Source of the DNA: Epiperipatus broadwayi
Lineage: Eukaryota; Onychophora; Udeonychophora; Euonychophora; Peripatidae
NCBI GenBank assembly: GCA_028023455.1
Contig: JAQFVV010000944.1
Coordinates: 62,001-126,000 of the forward strand
Length of the DNA stretch: 64,000 bases
Reading direction: 5' to 3'
The translations under genes were made by a program, and so were the position numbers. Below are positions 35,067 through 46,544 of the stretch, one piece after another. Position 1 is the first letter of the stretch. Each line of letters opens with the position of its first letter. The notes below the pieces were generated by a model. The model saw only the letters and a program-made list of their open reading frames with translations. It searched no databases and was not told where the DNA came from.

Positions 35067-35444
35067 ATTAAGATTTATTTTAATGATGAAGTCAAGGAAT
35101 TGGGGTTCCAGACTCCATCTTTTGAAGTGTGTAATAAGTCTTTGGTTGGTTACTTTTAGTCTGGTTTTAATGGGTTGTTGATTATAGTTGATTATATTGT
35201 ATGCTTTCTATAAGGTGATTTTTTGGTTAAGGTTAAAGGGCATTATCATGTTATAGAGTTGTAGGTAATCTATTAGGGATGCTATCCATGAACTGGAAGA
35301 GGGCAGAGGATGATCTGTCGGTGTAATTTTTTTAATAATGTTGGAGTATCTGCAGGAGAGGGTCAGATTATGTAGAGTGTTGTGGGTTTTCTGTAAAATG
35401 ATTGTTTGTATTGAGTGGAATGACAGTCCATTGAACCTGTGTGG

Positions 35445-36063
35445 TCATTGGATACCTTGCAAGCTAATAGCAAATGTCCTTCCTCTCCAGAGAAGTTTGG
35501 TGCATAATCGGTTAATTTTATTTTGAAACTGTTTAGGCATTTTTACGAATGGAAGATAATATGAAATTTTTGGCATTATGATCATGTTGAGGAGGCCAAC
35601 ATTTCCATATAATGAAAGGTATACTCTAAAGAGTGAAGTGGTGATGGTTTCAGTTGAATATAGGATTGCATCTTGAATCTCTCTTGCCATTGCAGTTGGA
35701 GTTTTGAAGATTGGGAAACCTAGGTATCTTTGGGGTTTTGCAGAAAAGGGAGAGTTAATTTGTTTACCAGACATTATCTTCCAGATGGAAGATTTGTTAA
35801 AATTTATTTGTAGGCCAAGTTTTGCTGTATTTCTGTTTAAGATGTTCATGAGATGGGGAAGGTATTTAATGGTGGGAAGCACAACCATGATGTCATCTAT
35901 ATATGCAAATACATTGAAGTTTTTATTGAGAGAGTGAAGGAATATTCCAGGGAGGTTTTTTTCTATATCCATCAGAAGATGGTTGATGTATGCTGTGAAG
36001 AAAAGGGCACTCAGCGGAGATCCTTGAGGGATTGACTTGTATGGTTTGAAGCCTGGTGTGATC
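35445..36063 (-). pseudogene. Non-LTR RT palm and thumb (PQGSPL, YIDD)
   Basis: The open frame, extended upstream of its first Met, starts GFKPYKSIPQGSPLSALFF (motif B) and runs through AYINHLLMDIEKNLPG to FAYIDDIMVVLP (motif C, catalytic Asp pair intact). Then come LGLQINFNKSSIWK and the thumb: LLNMIIMPKISYYLPFVKMP, KLLWRGRTFAISLQ. The last block corresponds to KLLWKRKVVAISL in the sister copy. It breaks at 35445. Confidence 0.88.
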
Positions 36064-36086
36064 TTGCCATCAAGAGAGAGAAAAAC

Positions 36087-36533
36087 CTATCTGTTGTTGA
36101 GCAGATTGCTGACCATCTGAACAATCCCGGCTGGAATGTCGCATTCCAACAGAATATCCAGGAGGATGTTTATCTGGACTGAATCAAATGCTGCTGCAAC
36201 ATCCAGCTGGACAGCAATAGGTTTTGATTTATGATGAACTCTGATGTAATTGAAGAGTGCAGTTACATTGGACATGGCAAGCGAGGTTGATGATCCCTTT
36301 TTTCTGTATTGGTTTGATGAGATATGGCTAAGAATTTGAGTTTGGATTTGATCTTTAATGACTGACTCAATTATCTTGATAAGCAATGGGGTCGTGGAAA
36401 TTGGCCAGATACTGTTAATGTCATTTAGTGGTTTTGCTTTTTTAATAAAAGGCACGAGTGCCACTGGGTAAAGATCTGTTATGTTTCTGTTGCCGGAAGC
36501 TAGGTGATCTATCATTTTTTTAATAATTGGCAC
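36087..36533 (-). pseudogene. Non-LTR RT N-terminal part with motif A
   Basis: 148-codon frame: DLYPVALVPFIKK, WPISTTPLLIKIIES (motif 2 region; the usual R is W), SSNQYRKKGSSTSLA, then PIAVQLDVAAAFDSVQ, motif A with the catalytic Asp. It ends VQMVSNLLNNR and should continue into motif B at about 36060 after a small frame change. Neighbouring frames on the plus strand are shadows. Confidence 0.87.
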
Positions 36534-36656
36534 AGTGAACTGACTGAGGTGTTTGAGAAGGAAATTTGGGATGCCATGAAGGCCATGATGAATGCCGTCA
36601 GGGAGAGATGTTATCTTCTTTTTGATTTGGATTTCTGTGATGCATGTTCGCCGGAG

Positions 36657-37274
36657 TCACCAGCAGCCAAACAGCTGTTTATAGGAGGAGCTCCATCTTT
36701 TTGCATTAATTGGCAGAATTGTTTGCTGATGTGTTGCATCATTTGGAAAGCCAATGAGATTGGTTCCATTAGTATTAATGGATAAGGGAGTGATTTGTTT
36801 TTTATTGTACCCCAGTGCCCATCTGAGGTAGTCTCTCATCCAGCAGTGTTGTTGTGCTAAGAAACATTTGGCTCTTCTGATGGATATATATTCTGCAAGG
36901 GACTTTTGCTTGATTTTGTAGAGATTTTTAAGGAAGATAATTTTTTCTGTATTTGTGAAATTTTGCTGTGATGCTTGAAGTTGTATATTAATGTCTGTTA
37001 GGTCATTTAGAAGGCCATTAGGTCCTTTGATTTTCCTGGTGTGGTGATTTAACATGGACTGTAGTATTCCGATGAAGGAAAACCAGCCCTCCTCAGCAGG
37101 AAGGGAAAGGTTGTTTATTTTCTGGAAAAGGATGTATGCCTCAGACATTATCGCTTTGGTCATATTTGATTGGGTGATCATGCGCATGATTTTACCAGGT
37201 CCATCAATAGGTGTAGGGATTGAAATAGGTGTAAGTATGAAAGTAATCATTATCACATTAAACATCTGATACAT
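36657..37274 (-). pseudogene. Linker between endonuclease and RT
   Basis: 205-codon frame: AIMSEAYILFQKINNLSLP, RKIKGPNGLLNDLTDI, RRAKCFLAQQHCWMRDYLRW and ALGYNKKQ, each with a clear match in the 17.3-18.4 kb frame. It is Lys/Ser-rich and probably helical. Endonuclease motifs upstream are absent, so the element is truncated near 37275-37290. Confidence 0.75.
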
Positions 37275-37290
37275 AATGTGAGAGAGAAAT

Positions 37291-39692
37291 CATTTGCTTG
37301 TTGCAGAAAATTCGGAAGCATGTGAAAAGAAAACTAGTACTAAACTTGTATATGTATTAACTATGAGGTTTTTTTTTGTCATTTTCATGGCAGCGATCTT
37401 AGGAAAAAAATATTGGTGTTTTCATGAAATAGCATTAATATGTAATATAGATTTTTAATTTAAACTAATTAAAATCAAAAACAAAAATTTCATTTTTTCA
37501 ATTACAAATTTTACAGGACATATGCAATTAATAATATACAAAATCGGATTTCCAATTACTATTCAAAAACATCATCATCATCATCATAATAATAATAATA
37601 AAGTTTACATTATTTCTAAAGATATTAAATTATACGTGAATTTCTATTGAAATATTGATTTGTTGCTAAATAAGCAATAGTTTAACATTTTTCTAATTAT
37701 GAATTAGAAGTTAACAAAAATACTTTGGTAATATTATTAACACAGATTGAAACATAATACTGTAAATTAATTATAGAATTAAATGTGGATGGAGTGATTT
37801 TAGTAAAATAGCTAATATTTAAAGAAAATATGCCCATGAGATTAATAACAAAAGTGTTTTAATTGATGTGTTTTGGAAGTTTTTACATATAAATTTGAGG
37901 CAAAAATAAAGTGATTTCAAACCACTCAGCTAAATGTGAAAAGATTTACATTAGGAGTAAAATAAAAAGAGAACATGGATGGTCAAATGCAGGCATCATT
38001 AACACCATTAAAACACCTGTCAAATGGAGCTGAGATAGATATATTGATAAAAGAGATGTTAATAGAAGGAAAGTTGAAGTTTTAAAAATTACACTAATTT
38101 GTTAAAGATTAAATAAATGACCTCATATGAGTTGGGCAAAACAATGCAGTTTGTTAGGGTGATGCAGAAAAGAGGTATTATAGATCAATGAAATTGGATT
38201 AAACTTGGAGAAAGCTTTATTTTGCAGTAGATAGATAATAGTTAAAAATGATGATGATATTAAAAAAAAATCAGATATCATTAAGGAATGAAAGAAAATC
38301 TTTAGCAATTTGTGGATTGAATTGGTCTCAGTTTAAAAATATGCATCTTTTTAAAAATTGATGTAGTTTTGAAGAGTAAAAAGATAAACAAACTGGGAGG
38401 AAATAAGTGATTTGTAATGCTGCTACATTAACATGTTGCATATGGAAACATTTTATTATAGTAGTATAATTACTTCACCTAAATTAGTTTTAAACATGGT
38501 TATTATTCTACCAAATTTATTATATGAAATTGAGCATAGTGTCCTATTAACACAACACAAAGGCACTAAAAATTCAAATTGGCAATATTCATTATCCTGA
38601 AAATACGATCATAAGAGCAAACAATATGTGGTGATATTGAATCTACAGTAACCACAACATTTCTTTATTGAAATGGAAAAATTAGCAGGGAAAATTAAAA
38701 GTTATACTATTCTAGAGTTATCTGCAATAAACCTTGGTTATCAATAGATGCCAGATGCTACAGTGCCATAATAGTAGTGTAAAAAATATTACTTTTAGAA
38801 GAATATAGAGTGCAAGGCATGATCTGACATTGTTGGTATTAATCATCTTAGTCAAAGGTTTAAAATGCTGCCATTGGCATGCAGTTTTTTAAACTTCTAT
38901 TCTCATAAAAAATATAACAGAATAAAAGATTAATTTTAAATGCATAAATACAATAGTTCAAATTTTGAATTCTAAATTCTCACTGATGAAGCCATAAGCC
39001 AAAACATAATCTGTGGAATGGATATTATATTACTATTTAACATCTGGTGATAATTTATTATTCAGGTTTACTATATAGATAGTTATTAAAAAGAGTGAAG
39101 AAAACTGCTTTTGAATGCAACAAGATGAAAATGACATGTGATATTGAAAATATATTACAATAAAATTGAGTGTACTTTTTACGAGAAAAGCATAGCTTGT
39201 TTATATTATAAAAGTTACCTCAAAGACATTAATACAGATGAGCAATATCAATTGTTGTTAAAATATGGCTAAAGTTTAGAATTTAATATAGAACACCAAA
39301 TAGTCATGGTGCTGAAATATATCAAAGAAAATATGTTACAAAATAAAACACTATCATAAATTCTAAATAACCTGAAAGGCCAGTGTTCGGGTGTACATTT
39401 GTATTAGTTGGTAAAGTCATTATGAAACACACACTTAACCAACTATTTTACCCAAGTGAGTGACATTCTATAGAGAAGTCAAGAAAAAGTATTGCTTGTA
39501 CAGTCATTTATTGAGATATTTCAGTAATTTTAAATTGAAAAAATCGTGTATATTTTATTTTGATATTTTAATTGAAAAAAAAAAAAAATCTGAAGACATC
39601 AGAATAATCAAAAATGCAGTGACTTCAAAGAGTTTTAGTTAAGTCTTAATAAACTTAATGAGTCTCACATATTGTTATTGGATTTCACATGG
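37291..39692. other. AT-rich spacer
   Basis: Contains CATCAT and AAT microsatellite tracts near 37568-37602 and one degraded hammerhead-like block near 38.98 kb, listed separately. Short frames (38123-38308 minus, 39460-39642 plus) are not recognised. Confidence 0.5.
38968..39031 (+). ncRNA. Degraded hammerhead-like relic
   Basis: CUGAUGA (38983-38989) is preceded by UUCUCA and followed by AGCCAUAAGCCA, AAAAC, AUAAUC and UGUGGAAUGGAUAU. Positions align with the family A/C ribozymes (CUGACGA, GGCCACAAGCC, GAAAC, GUC, UGGGGAUAU), but GAAA has become AAAA and stem II has lost a G. Probably inactive. Confidence 0.45.
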
Positions 39693-40435
39693 TTTGTGAG
39701 CAGTGGCAGCCTGTAAAATTTTCAAGCAGGGGTGCTTTATTATCCTATTACCGCTAAAACGTAAGCAAAAAAACAGACCATTTCTAATTTCACAATCACC
39801 CAACCATTTTAATTTTTCAACAATCATTGTTAAAAGATCTAATGTATGTTTTTTCTTTTCACTAATTGCTGTTCGACAAATAATATTATCTGGAGTTGAT
39901 GGACCTTTACTTTTTATTTCAATTTTTTTCATATAATGTCTATTGAAAAAATGTAATTTTTTTATACATCCAACACTTACATTCATCCTGATAAATATTT
40001 AAAATAATATATATTTTATAATTTTGTTATATTTTTCTGTAATAAATATTTATATATTAATTTATAAATATTAATTACAAGAAAAAATTAGAATATTTTA
40101 TTATTAATTTGAAATGAGAATAAAAATTTATTCACTCTAAAAAAAAACCAGAATACATAAACATTCTATTTTCAAATGGTGCTAATTATGCATGTTGATA
40201 AAAGCAAATGACAGGAAATTTGCTGAAATTCATCAAATATGGTGTTTCCAGCACTGCCATAATTAGCAGCGTCTTTGAATAGAATTTTAAGGATTACTTA
40301 AAACAATGCTTTTTAAAAATGGTTTAATTAATTGTACTTATGATTATTATATTATTGATATTTTCAAGCAGAAATTTAATATTTTTTTTGGAGGTGTGCC
40401 ACAGTGCTTATGGACCAGCAACCACTGTTTGTGAG
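39693..40435. mobile_element. Non-autonomous hAT element with 8-bp target duplication
   Basis: The element spans 39701-40427 (727 bp) and is bracketed by identical TTTGTGAG (39693-39700 and 40428-40435). Its ends are CAGTGGCAGCCTGTAAA and, read inward from the right, CAGTGGTTGCTGGTCCATAA, then GCACTGTGGCAC. This is the CAGTGG-type terminus of hAT transposons with imperfect inversion. An 8-bp duplication is the hAT hallmark. It keeps a small transposase fragment on the minus strand, so it is an internal deletion derivative. Confidence 0.9.
39720..39940 (-). pseudogene. hAT transposase TTF-type zinc-finger fragment
   Basis: Minus frame: KKIEIKSKGPSTPDNII, TAISEKKKHTLDLL, then EKLKWLGDCEIRNGLFFC. 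This fits the N-terminal TTF-type finger of hAT transposases (ZMYM-like group), where a GPSRP-like segment precedes an R-x-F basic block and WL-x-GC...LFC-x-C. One or more Cys residues are lost. The rest of the transposase (RNase H-like core, dimerisation region) is absent. Confidence 0.65.
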
Positions 40436-40905
40436 TTTGCTGCTGAAAAATTTTAAAATGACTAAAAATTTGATTTTTTTTTGCAAAGTTTATGAAGATT
40501 TATGATAATGTTTACACAATAATTCTGTAATAATTACTAAAAATGAAAATTATATATCATTACACATTTATTTTATATGCATATGTTTTATTTTTAAAAT
40601 TGGAAGATAATAAGTTCTATTGTAACATTAATGAAGGAAGTTGCAGAGTTCAGGTTAGCATGATTTTTCAAACATGATCCCTAATACATCATTACTGATA
40701 CTCTGTTAGATTATTGTGTGATGTTGTAAAAATTAATCTAAAAATGTTAATATGCCTAGATTTATTAGATACTGATATTTATTCATTCATATTTTAAACA
40801 CAATGTCAATAAAAATGATTTAGTCAGAAAAAAACAGATTGACTTCATAAAATCAACTGAATGTTTTTTCCAGAAATGTCAAATTCCTTTATTTTGCTGA
40901 AGTAT
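40436..40905. other. AT-rich spacer
   Basis: No coding or repeat feature recognised. Confidence 0.5.
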
Positions 40906-40910
40906 CTTAT

Positions 40911-41454
40911 AATTGAGAGAGTGCAAATTTCTCAAGCACTTATGACTACAAGCAGCCAATCAAATCTTAAGCACTGGGACAGAGAATTTAATAAGAAAAG
41001 AGTGGTTCTACCCTCTTCTTTACTCGTCTTTATATATATCCAAATCAGTCCAAAGTACTTATATTTGAAAGTGTGAATCTTAAATATCTTCACACTTAAC
41101 TCACTGAGTTCAAATTATAAACATACAGTGTGAAATCTTTCGATTTACTACGCAGTAGTTTTCGATGTTATAAATTTGCAGCAATATATGTAAATAATAT
41201 TTAAAGTGCAATCGATATTGAAATAATTGACAGAGTGCAAATGTGAAGATATTTAAAATTCATGCTTTCAAATATAAGTACTTTGGACTGGCTTGGATAT
41301 ATATAAAGACAAGTAAAGAAGAGAGTGGAACCGCTCTTTTCTTATTAAATTCTCTGTCCCAGTGCTTAAGATTTGATTGGCTGCTTGTAATCATAAGTGC
41401 TTGAGAAATTTGCACTCTCTCAATTATTTCAATATCGACTGCGCTTTAAATATT
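40911..41454. mobile_element. Inverted pair of a 258-bp TIR element
   Basis: 41197-41454 is a compact element with terminal inverted repeats of about 45 bp: TTTAAAGTGCAATCGATATT, GAAATAATTGACAGAG on the left; CTCTCAATTATTTCAATATC, GACTGCGCTTTAAAT on the right. The region 40911-41094 is an inverted copy of its inner part (GTGCAAATTTCTCAAGCACT, GCAGCCAATCAAATC, CACTGGGACAGAGAATTTAA). Together they make a 540-bp palindrome with about 100 unpaired central bases. No ORF of note. Confidence 0.85.
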
Positions 41455-41489
41455 ATGTAGTATCTTATATAAATGTAATTTATTTACTT

Positions 41490-41730
41490 TACTTTGAACA
41501 CTTTTTAGCAAAAATCTTTTATTGTACATATGCGCATATGCAATCTTATGTTTCAATTGTCCTGCAGTTTTCTTCAGAGCCATATTTACTTTAATTTTTT
41601 TAATTTTTTATTTTTAAAAAATTAAAGTAAATGTAGCTCTGAAAAAGACTGCAGGACAGTTAAAATGTAAGATTGTATATTCACATATGTACAATAAAAG
41701 GGTTTTGCTAAAAAGTGTTCAAAGTAGAGT
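41490..41730. mobile_element. Perfect-looking hairpin of 240 bp
   Basis: Arms of about 115 bp pair around 41610. Left: TACTTTGAACACTTTTTAGC, TTTTATTGTACATATG, GTCCTGCAGTTTTCTTCAGA, TTTACTTTAATTTTTT. Right: the mirror, ending GCTAAAAAGTGTTCAAAGTA. The centre is only a few AT bases. Differences between the arms are few. No coding sense. A MITE or hairpin retroelement are both possible. Confidence 0.9.
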
Positions 41731-41844
41731 GAAAAAATTGCATTTAAATGTTTTTTATTGATATTATGTTTTAAAACATGAATGAATAAATATCAATATC
41801 TGATAAATCTATAAATATGCCATTTTTTTTTGTATTTCTACCAA

Positions 41845-41955
41845 ATCAAATTCAAATTATTATATTCTGATATAGAATAATGGTTTAATACTAAAATTAA
41901 ATGTTGAAAGCTTACAAAACTCTCATCAGGGAGAACAATTATATCTACCAATTAA
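41845..41955 (+). repeat. Repeat E, reference copy
   Basis: Shares TATTCTGATATAGAATAATG, GTTTAATACTAAAATTAAAT, GTTGAAAGCTTACAAAACTC and ATCAGGGAGAACAATTATAT with 44.03, 32.1 (reverse), 31.15 and 25.7 kb (reverse). On the minus strand it contains CUGAUGA (41933-41939) followed by GAG...CUUUC but without GAAA, so a hammerhead is not supported. Confidence 0.65.
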
Positions 41956-42417
41956 ATAAAAGTTTATCTTTTATTCAATAAATCAGTTTTTTTTTCACTC
42001 TTTCTAAACGTAGGATGGCCACATTCATTTACATCTGATTGTTAATGAATGCATGATATTTTTTGTTTGCTTACTTATTGTTCAAAAATTCTTACAGTAG
42101 TCTAATTAATTCTTTAGTTTCTACATGAATCATAAAAAGGTATAATAATACACATAACATGTTTGGTATCCAATAAATGGTAAAAAATAAAAATATTAAT
42201 GCAAAAGAAAATTTTTTAATAAAAAAATACATTCTACATCATTTGAAGAATTAGAGCTAACAATTAGAATTAAAATAGTTAATTAAATAAATGACTCATT
42301 TACTTTCAAAATTGTGCCATTGATTTCAATATATAACTATTATCACCCAAATACTCATGATTATTTTCTTACTAAACCTTATTATATAAGAGTTATTTAT
42401 TATTGGTAATAATAGAA

Positions 42418-42540
42418 TAAGTGAATGATTTATAGCTTGGGCATTTATAAAAAGTTTGAACATTGGAAGTGATGGCCTTAATGCCCAAATTCCAGCACTC
42501 TAAAATCACTGCCCTAAACCACTAAGACCATATTTGGCAG
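42418..42540 (-). repeat. tRNA-derived SINE (family 2), best copy
   Basis: Minus strand: TGGTCTTAGTGGTTTAGGGC (A-box region), AGAGTGCTGGAATTTGGGC, AAGGCC, then CACTTCCAATGTTCAAACTT (B-box region) and the tail TTTTTATAAATGCC. The order and spacing fit a tRNA-like head. Relatives are at 1.3, 19.9, 31.6, 33.8 and 55.1 kb. Confidence 0.55.
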
Positions 42541-42585
42541 TAACTTGGATTAAGTAGAAAATTAACTCAAGAATATGGTCAAAAA

Positions 42586-42840
42586 GTAAATAAAATGATA
42601 CAATGTTATATATAGAGCTCGCAAAACAAGCTCTTAACAAGCCTTGTAGAATATCCCCAACTTCAGACTGGTTTCTGCTACTGGCATCCTCAGTGAAGTG
42701 CTAAAATATTCAATTATTAAATTAAAAATACCAGGGCAAGCCAAGCATTTTATCTAATGTATAACTATTAAGTAAAAAATCAGAAATTTTCAGATATCCA
42801 TGTCTTCCAATACAGCTGTCTAACTTAAATAGCCATATGG
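42586..42840 (-). mobile_element. Hammerhead-bearing repeat family C, copy 1
   Basis: About 250 bp. It aligns in reverse with 56.79-57.05 kb over its whole length: TTAACAAGC, the hammerhead block, TTAAAAATACC, GCCAAGCATTTTATCT, TTAAGTAAAAAATC, GAAATTTTCAGA, ATGTCTTCCAA and CTAACTTAAATAGC. It has no ORF. A non-autonomous retrozyme-like unit is the best explanation; in known retrozymes two ribozymes flank a monomer, but here I see only one, so this would be a monomer or half unit. Confidence 0.72.
42649..42711 (-). ncRNA. Type I hammerhead ribozyme, family C (best copy)
   Basis: Minus strand, 63 nt. Stem I outer helix GAAUAU/AUAUUC and inner helix ACUUCA/UGAAGU are both perfect, with an internal loop UUUAGC against UGGGG. 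Core CUGAGGA is followed by stem II UGC-CAGUA-GCA, GAAAC, a CA loop and the GUC triplet; the predicted cut falls before UGAAGU. Every invariant position of the hammerhead core is present. The internal loop in stem I and the stem II loop could make the tertiary contact typical of natural hammerheads. The design (open stem I, two-pair stem III) matches PLE/retrozyme types. This is the strongest RNA call in the window. Confidence 0.87.
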
Positions 42841-45800
42841 GACTAAACTAAGTTCAGATATATCATATATTAATAGCTTTAGCAATATAAAATCACCAAA
42901 GCCATTATAGCAAAAAATAAAAATTACAAAAAAAATCAAGTCAATGTTATACCTATATTAGTTATAATTCAATTACATCAAAGTTTAAACATTCCAACCC
43001 ACCAAATCACAATTGTTAAATTTACCAATTTAACATTACCACAAAATTATAACTACAAAGTTCTTCAGTAAGATTGTTTTCTACTTTACAATGCTATTTC
43101 AATCCAAAGCACAAAGCTCAGCCATCTTAAATACCAGAATAAGTAAAGAAACATGGTTATGACACAGTCTTATGCCATAATTTATTCAAAAATTACTGCA
43201 AATTATTCTAATCCAGAATAAAATGTAATCATTTATTTAAAATTATGTTTGAATCGCTACCTATTGAGATATTTTATTTATTTATTTTTAATTTGTAAAT
43301 TTATGTGATTTTAAAATATTCAACAAGTATAATTGAATAGTAATAAAGTCAACCAGTTTTAGTACTGTCTTCTTCTCTTGCTTGATTTTCTCCTTTGTAA
43401 TCTGTTTCAAGATATTTGCAAGATTACCTTGAGATAAATTTTGCAATAACTAAAATCTTGAGGTTTTTTATGAAGTTTATTAGCAATCATGATTTTTTTA
43501 CACAATAATTGTGTAATAATTACTAAAAAACAAAAGTATACATTATTACATTGTTATTATATTATATTAGATTAAGTCATGTGATATATGACTTGATTTT
43601 CTTGCAGTTATATATGTATTAAAAATAGAATGTAATAACTTACAATGTAAACTTAACAAAGCAAACATGATATTCTTATAATCCCACCTTATAAAAGTTT
43701 GTTATGAAAATAATAACTAATATATCATCGCAGATACTATATTAGAATAATTTGAGATATTCTAAAAATTAGAAACAATTTTAGTATTTTAAAACAGAAT
43801 TTGATAGATTTATCAGAGATCAACATTTAATCATTTGCATTTTGAATACAAATTTCAGTTGAAAAAGATTTCATTTATTTTCTGAAATCACTTGGCTCTG
43901 CCAAGTTTGTTGTTATTATGGTCTTATTTTTTCATTAAGTGCAAATTTCAAATATGAACTATTATAGTTTTTTTTAAATTTGCAAATGTATATTATTACC
44001 AAATCCTGTATATAGTCAAGTTCAATTTATTGAATTCTGATATACAATAATAGCTTAATACTAAAATCAATAGTTGAAAGATTACAAAATCTCACCATGG
44101 AGATTAGTTAAATCTGTGGCAATGCAGTTGAGTTAAAATTAATTGTAAACACATAACTTATTAAGTACTTTAATTAATTAAAAATAATTAATACATTATA
44201 CTATAATTCAAAGATAAACAAAATTATTTATTTTAATATAATGTCAAAATTCATATGTTTAGTGATGATAATTTGATTGACTGAATTTTTTCTATTATGT
44301 TTGGTGTGATTAATTTATATATTATGTCCAGTTTAGTTTTGCACATCTTTGATATATTCCTGTGAGTGATATCCACATTAACATTTTTATTTTTGTTGCA
44401 ATTACAATTTGTGGTTTTAATGATCAAAATCCATTTACATTGATGGTAGAAATTTAATTTTGTATTTTCATGATAGAAACCTATTTAATAAATTATATTT
44501 TAGATTTTAATTATTGTGCAAAATGTCAGAAGCAGTTAGGAATTAAGAAAGTGTGATAAAATTTTTTTACTCAGAAAAAAAATACACTTTTATGTTTGCA
44601 TACAATGTAGGCTTATTTGCTTTTTGTAAAATTATTCAATATCTATTTTTTAATAAGTATGTGAAATTTATGGTCAATTTCTATTAGAATTTGTTTTTTA
44701 ACAGAAAATAAGCTACTGAAAACTTATATATCAAACAGAAAATGTTTTTATCAATAACATTATTGTTCATTTTTTATTCACTTTCAAATTATAAAGTTGC
44801 ATTTAATATTTTTAAAATACTTTTCAGTAGTAAGACATAATTTTAATAAAATGTTTATAAAACATAAAGATTTAATGAAGAATAATTTTTATTAAATATA
44901 TTTTAGCCTGAAGGTTCATATGAAATTATTTATCATGGTAACATTATATTATTGTTACTTTATTATTAAAAAATGATTTTTTTGTTTGTAAAATCATTTT
45001 TACTACTTGACATATTTTAATATAACGATTATCTAAAGCAAAGATTTTTTTTAATTAAAAAAAAAACAACTGAAAGAAAAAATATGAGAAAGTTGAAGAA
45101 CAAAAAAGGAAAGACTTCATGAATGAATGATGACTTTTACATATTAGTTAAAATTGTTAAAATCACTCTTTTGGAGGAAAAAAAAATTAAATGATATTAA
45201 AATTTTAATGAGTAAGGAATGAACAAATTATAAAATAAATAAATTGTATATCATATATGCATGGCATTGTATAAAAAAACAAGCAATATAAATAAAATAG
45301 TAGAGATAGCATTATATTTGGCTATACATGCAAAAATTTATGCTAAAGAGTAAAAATGTCCTAAACAATATATAAAATATTAGCAATACCACATACACTA
45401 TTAACAGTAATTAATTGTAAAGTTTTTGAGATATGCAATCTAAATTCTTTTAATGCAAAAATTATTCATGTGAGAAAAAAATCTGTTTATCCAAAAAATA
45501 TAATTATTGCTCCCATGGTTAATCACAGGGATGAATTTGAAAACCTCAAGATTCGTAAATTACAGTTCCATATTCATACTTCTTTGTGAATTCTTGAACA
45601 ATGAATCATGAGTTTATTTTCAGTAGGATAGTTATACTCAATTCATCAGTTTATTTTTTTAAATGTAACTTAATTGTAGATTTAACAAATTACTTGATTA
45701 CTATTATTATAGCAGTGACTATGATGTTGCACCAAAAATCTGCCATAGAATGATGATGGTGAAAAAGATAAAATGGAAAAAAAAGGATGAATCACTTTAT

Positions 45801-46375
45801 TTTTAATAGATTCTAATTGATGAAATATGAAATGCTCTATCTCAAATGTGGAAACACCAAGTTGAGTTTTTCATAATGAATAAATAATATAACAAGGAAA
45901 CATGATACTATACTTTAAATAAAAGATAAGAAGAGTATTTTGTATTTGGGAACATATGACTATACCCAAAAATATCACTGAAAAAAGCTACACCCAATAA
46001 ACAGGCAGATTGAATAATATTGAAAGAATTACAATCAAAAAATGCTATCTTTTTTAGAAGAGAATGAGGGAAGATGGAAAGTAGAGAAGAAAGTGGAAAA
46101 AATTATGAGTTTTAACTTTTAAAAATATTTATTTATAATTTTTATTTATTTACAAATCTAATATAACAAGATTGGTTGATGCATGGTTGCTTAATTATCA
46201 TTACAAGGAGGTTTAAATCCCAGGTTTGTAAACTGACCAGATACAGTGAGCTAAAAACAATGAGATTGTTGTACAGCATGATACTATGAATATGTTGAAT
46301 GTTTACCTTTTAGTATTAACATATTCATCCTATTAGTACTTGACCTATGGATACCAGATAACATAATGTCATAAA
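42841..46375. other. AT-rich spacer with small repeats
   Basis: A family C end fragment (AAATCAAGTCATATATCACA on the minus strand) is at 43560-43605 and a repeat E copy at 44021-44115. A possible tRNA-like relic lies near 46170-46240. No gene supported. Confidence 0.5.
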
Positions 46376-46440
46376 ATCCTCATTTCCAGACAGATTAGAT
46401 TTTGGTTTTTGCTTTCATCAGTGAAAATTAAGGTTTGAAA
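46376..46440 (-). ncRNA. Degraded hammerhead-like relic
   Basis: Minus strand: UUUUCA, CUGAUGA (46415-46421), AAGCAAAAACC, AAAAUCUAAUC, UGUCUGGAAAUGAGGA. It aligns with the family A/C ribozymes and the 38.98 kb relic but lacks GAAA and a good stem II. Family A sequence follows at 46.55 kb. Confidence 0.35.
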
Positions 46441-46544
46441 TTTAAATTAATACTCTTAATGTTTCTAAGCAACAACATTTCACTTGTTTTTGTATTCCTT
46501 AAGCTAATAATCTGAGATTTAAAAAGTAATCCTAAGAATTTAAG

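Larger units (their letters stand above)
34620..37290 (-). mobile_element. APE-type non-LTR retrotransposon, 5'-truncated copy
   Basis: This is the same type as the 15.1-19.0 kb element. Linker, RT N-terminus, palm, thumb and C-terminal finger appear in the same order on the minus strand. Protein similarity is clear but far from identical (KRSKGPKQLLKEL there, KIKGPNGLLNDL here), so this is a sister family, not a recent duplicate. It begins inside the linker at about 37275, so the endonuclease is lost. No poly(A) tail is obvious at the 3' side. Confidence 0.88.

Noticed and set aside
41905-41945. Hammerhead in repeat E (minus strand, CUGAUGA present)
   Set aside because: GAAA is missing and no stem III or cleavage triplet can be placed; another copy has CUGGUGA.
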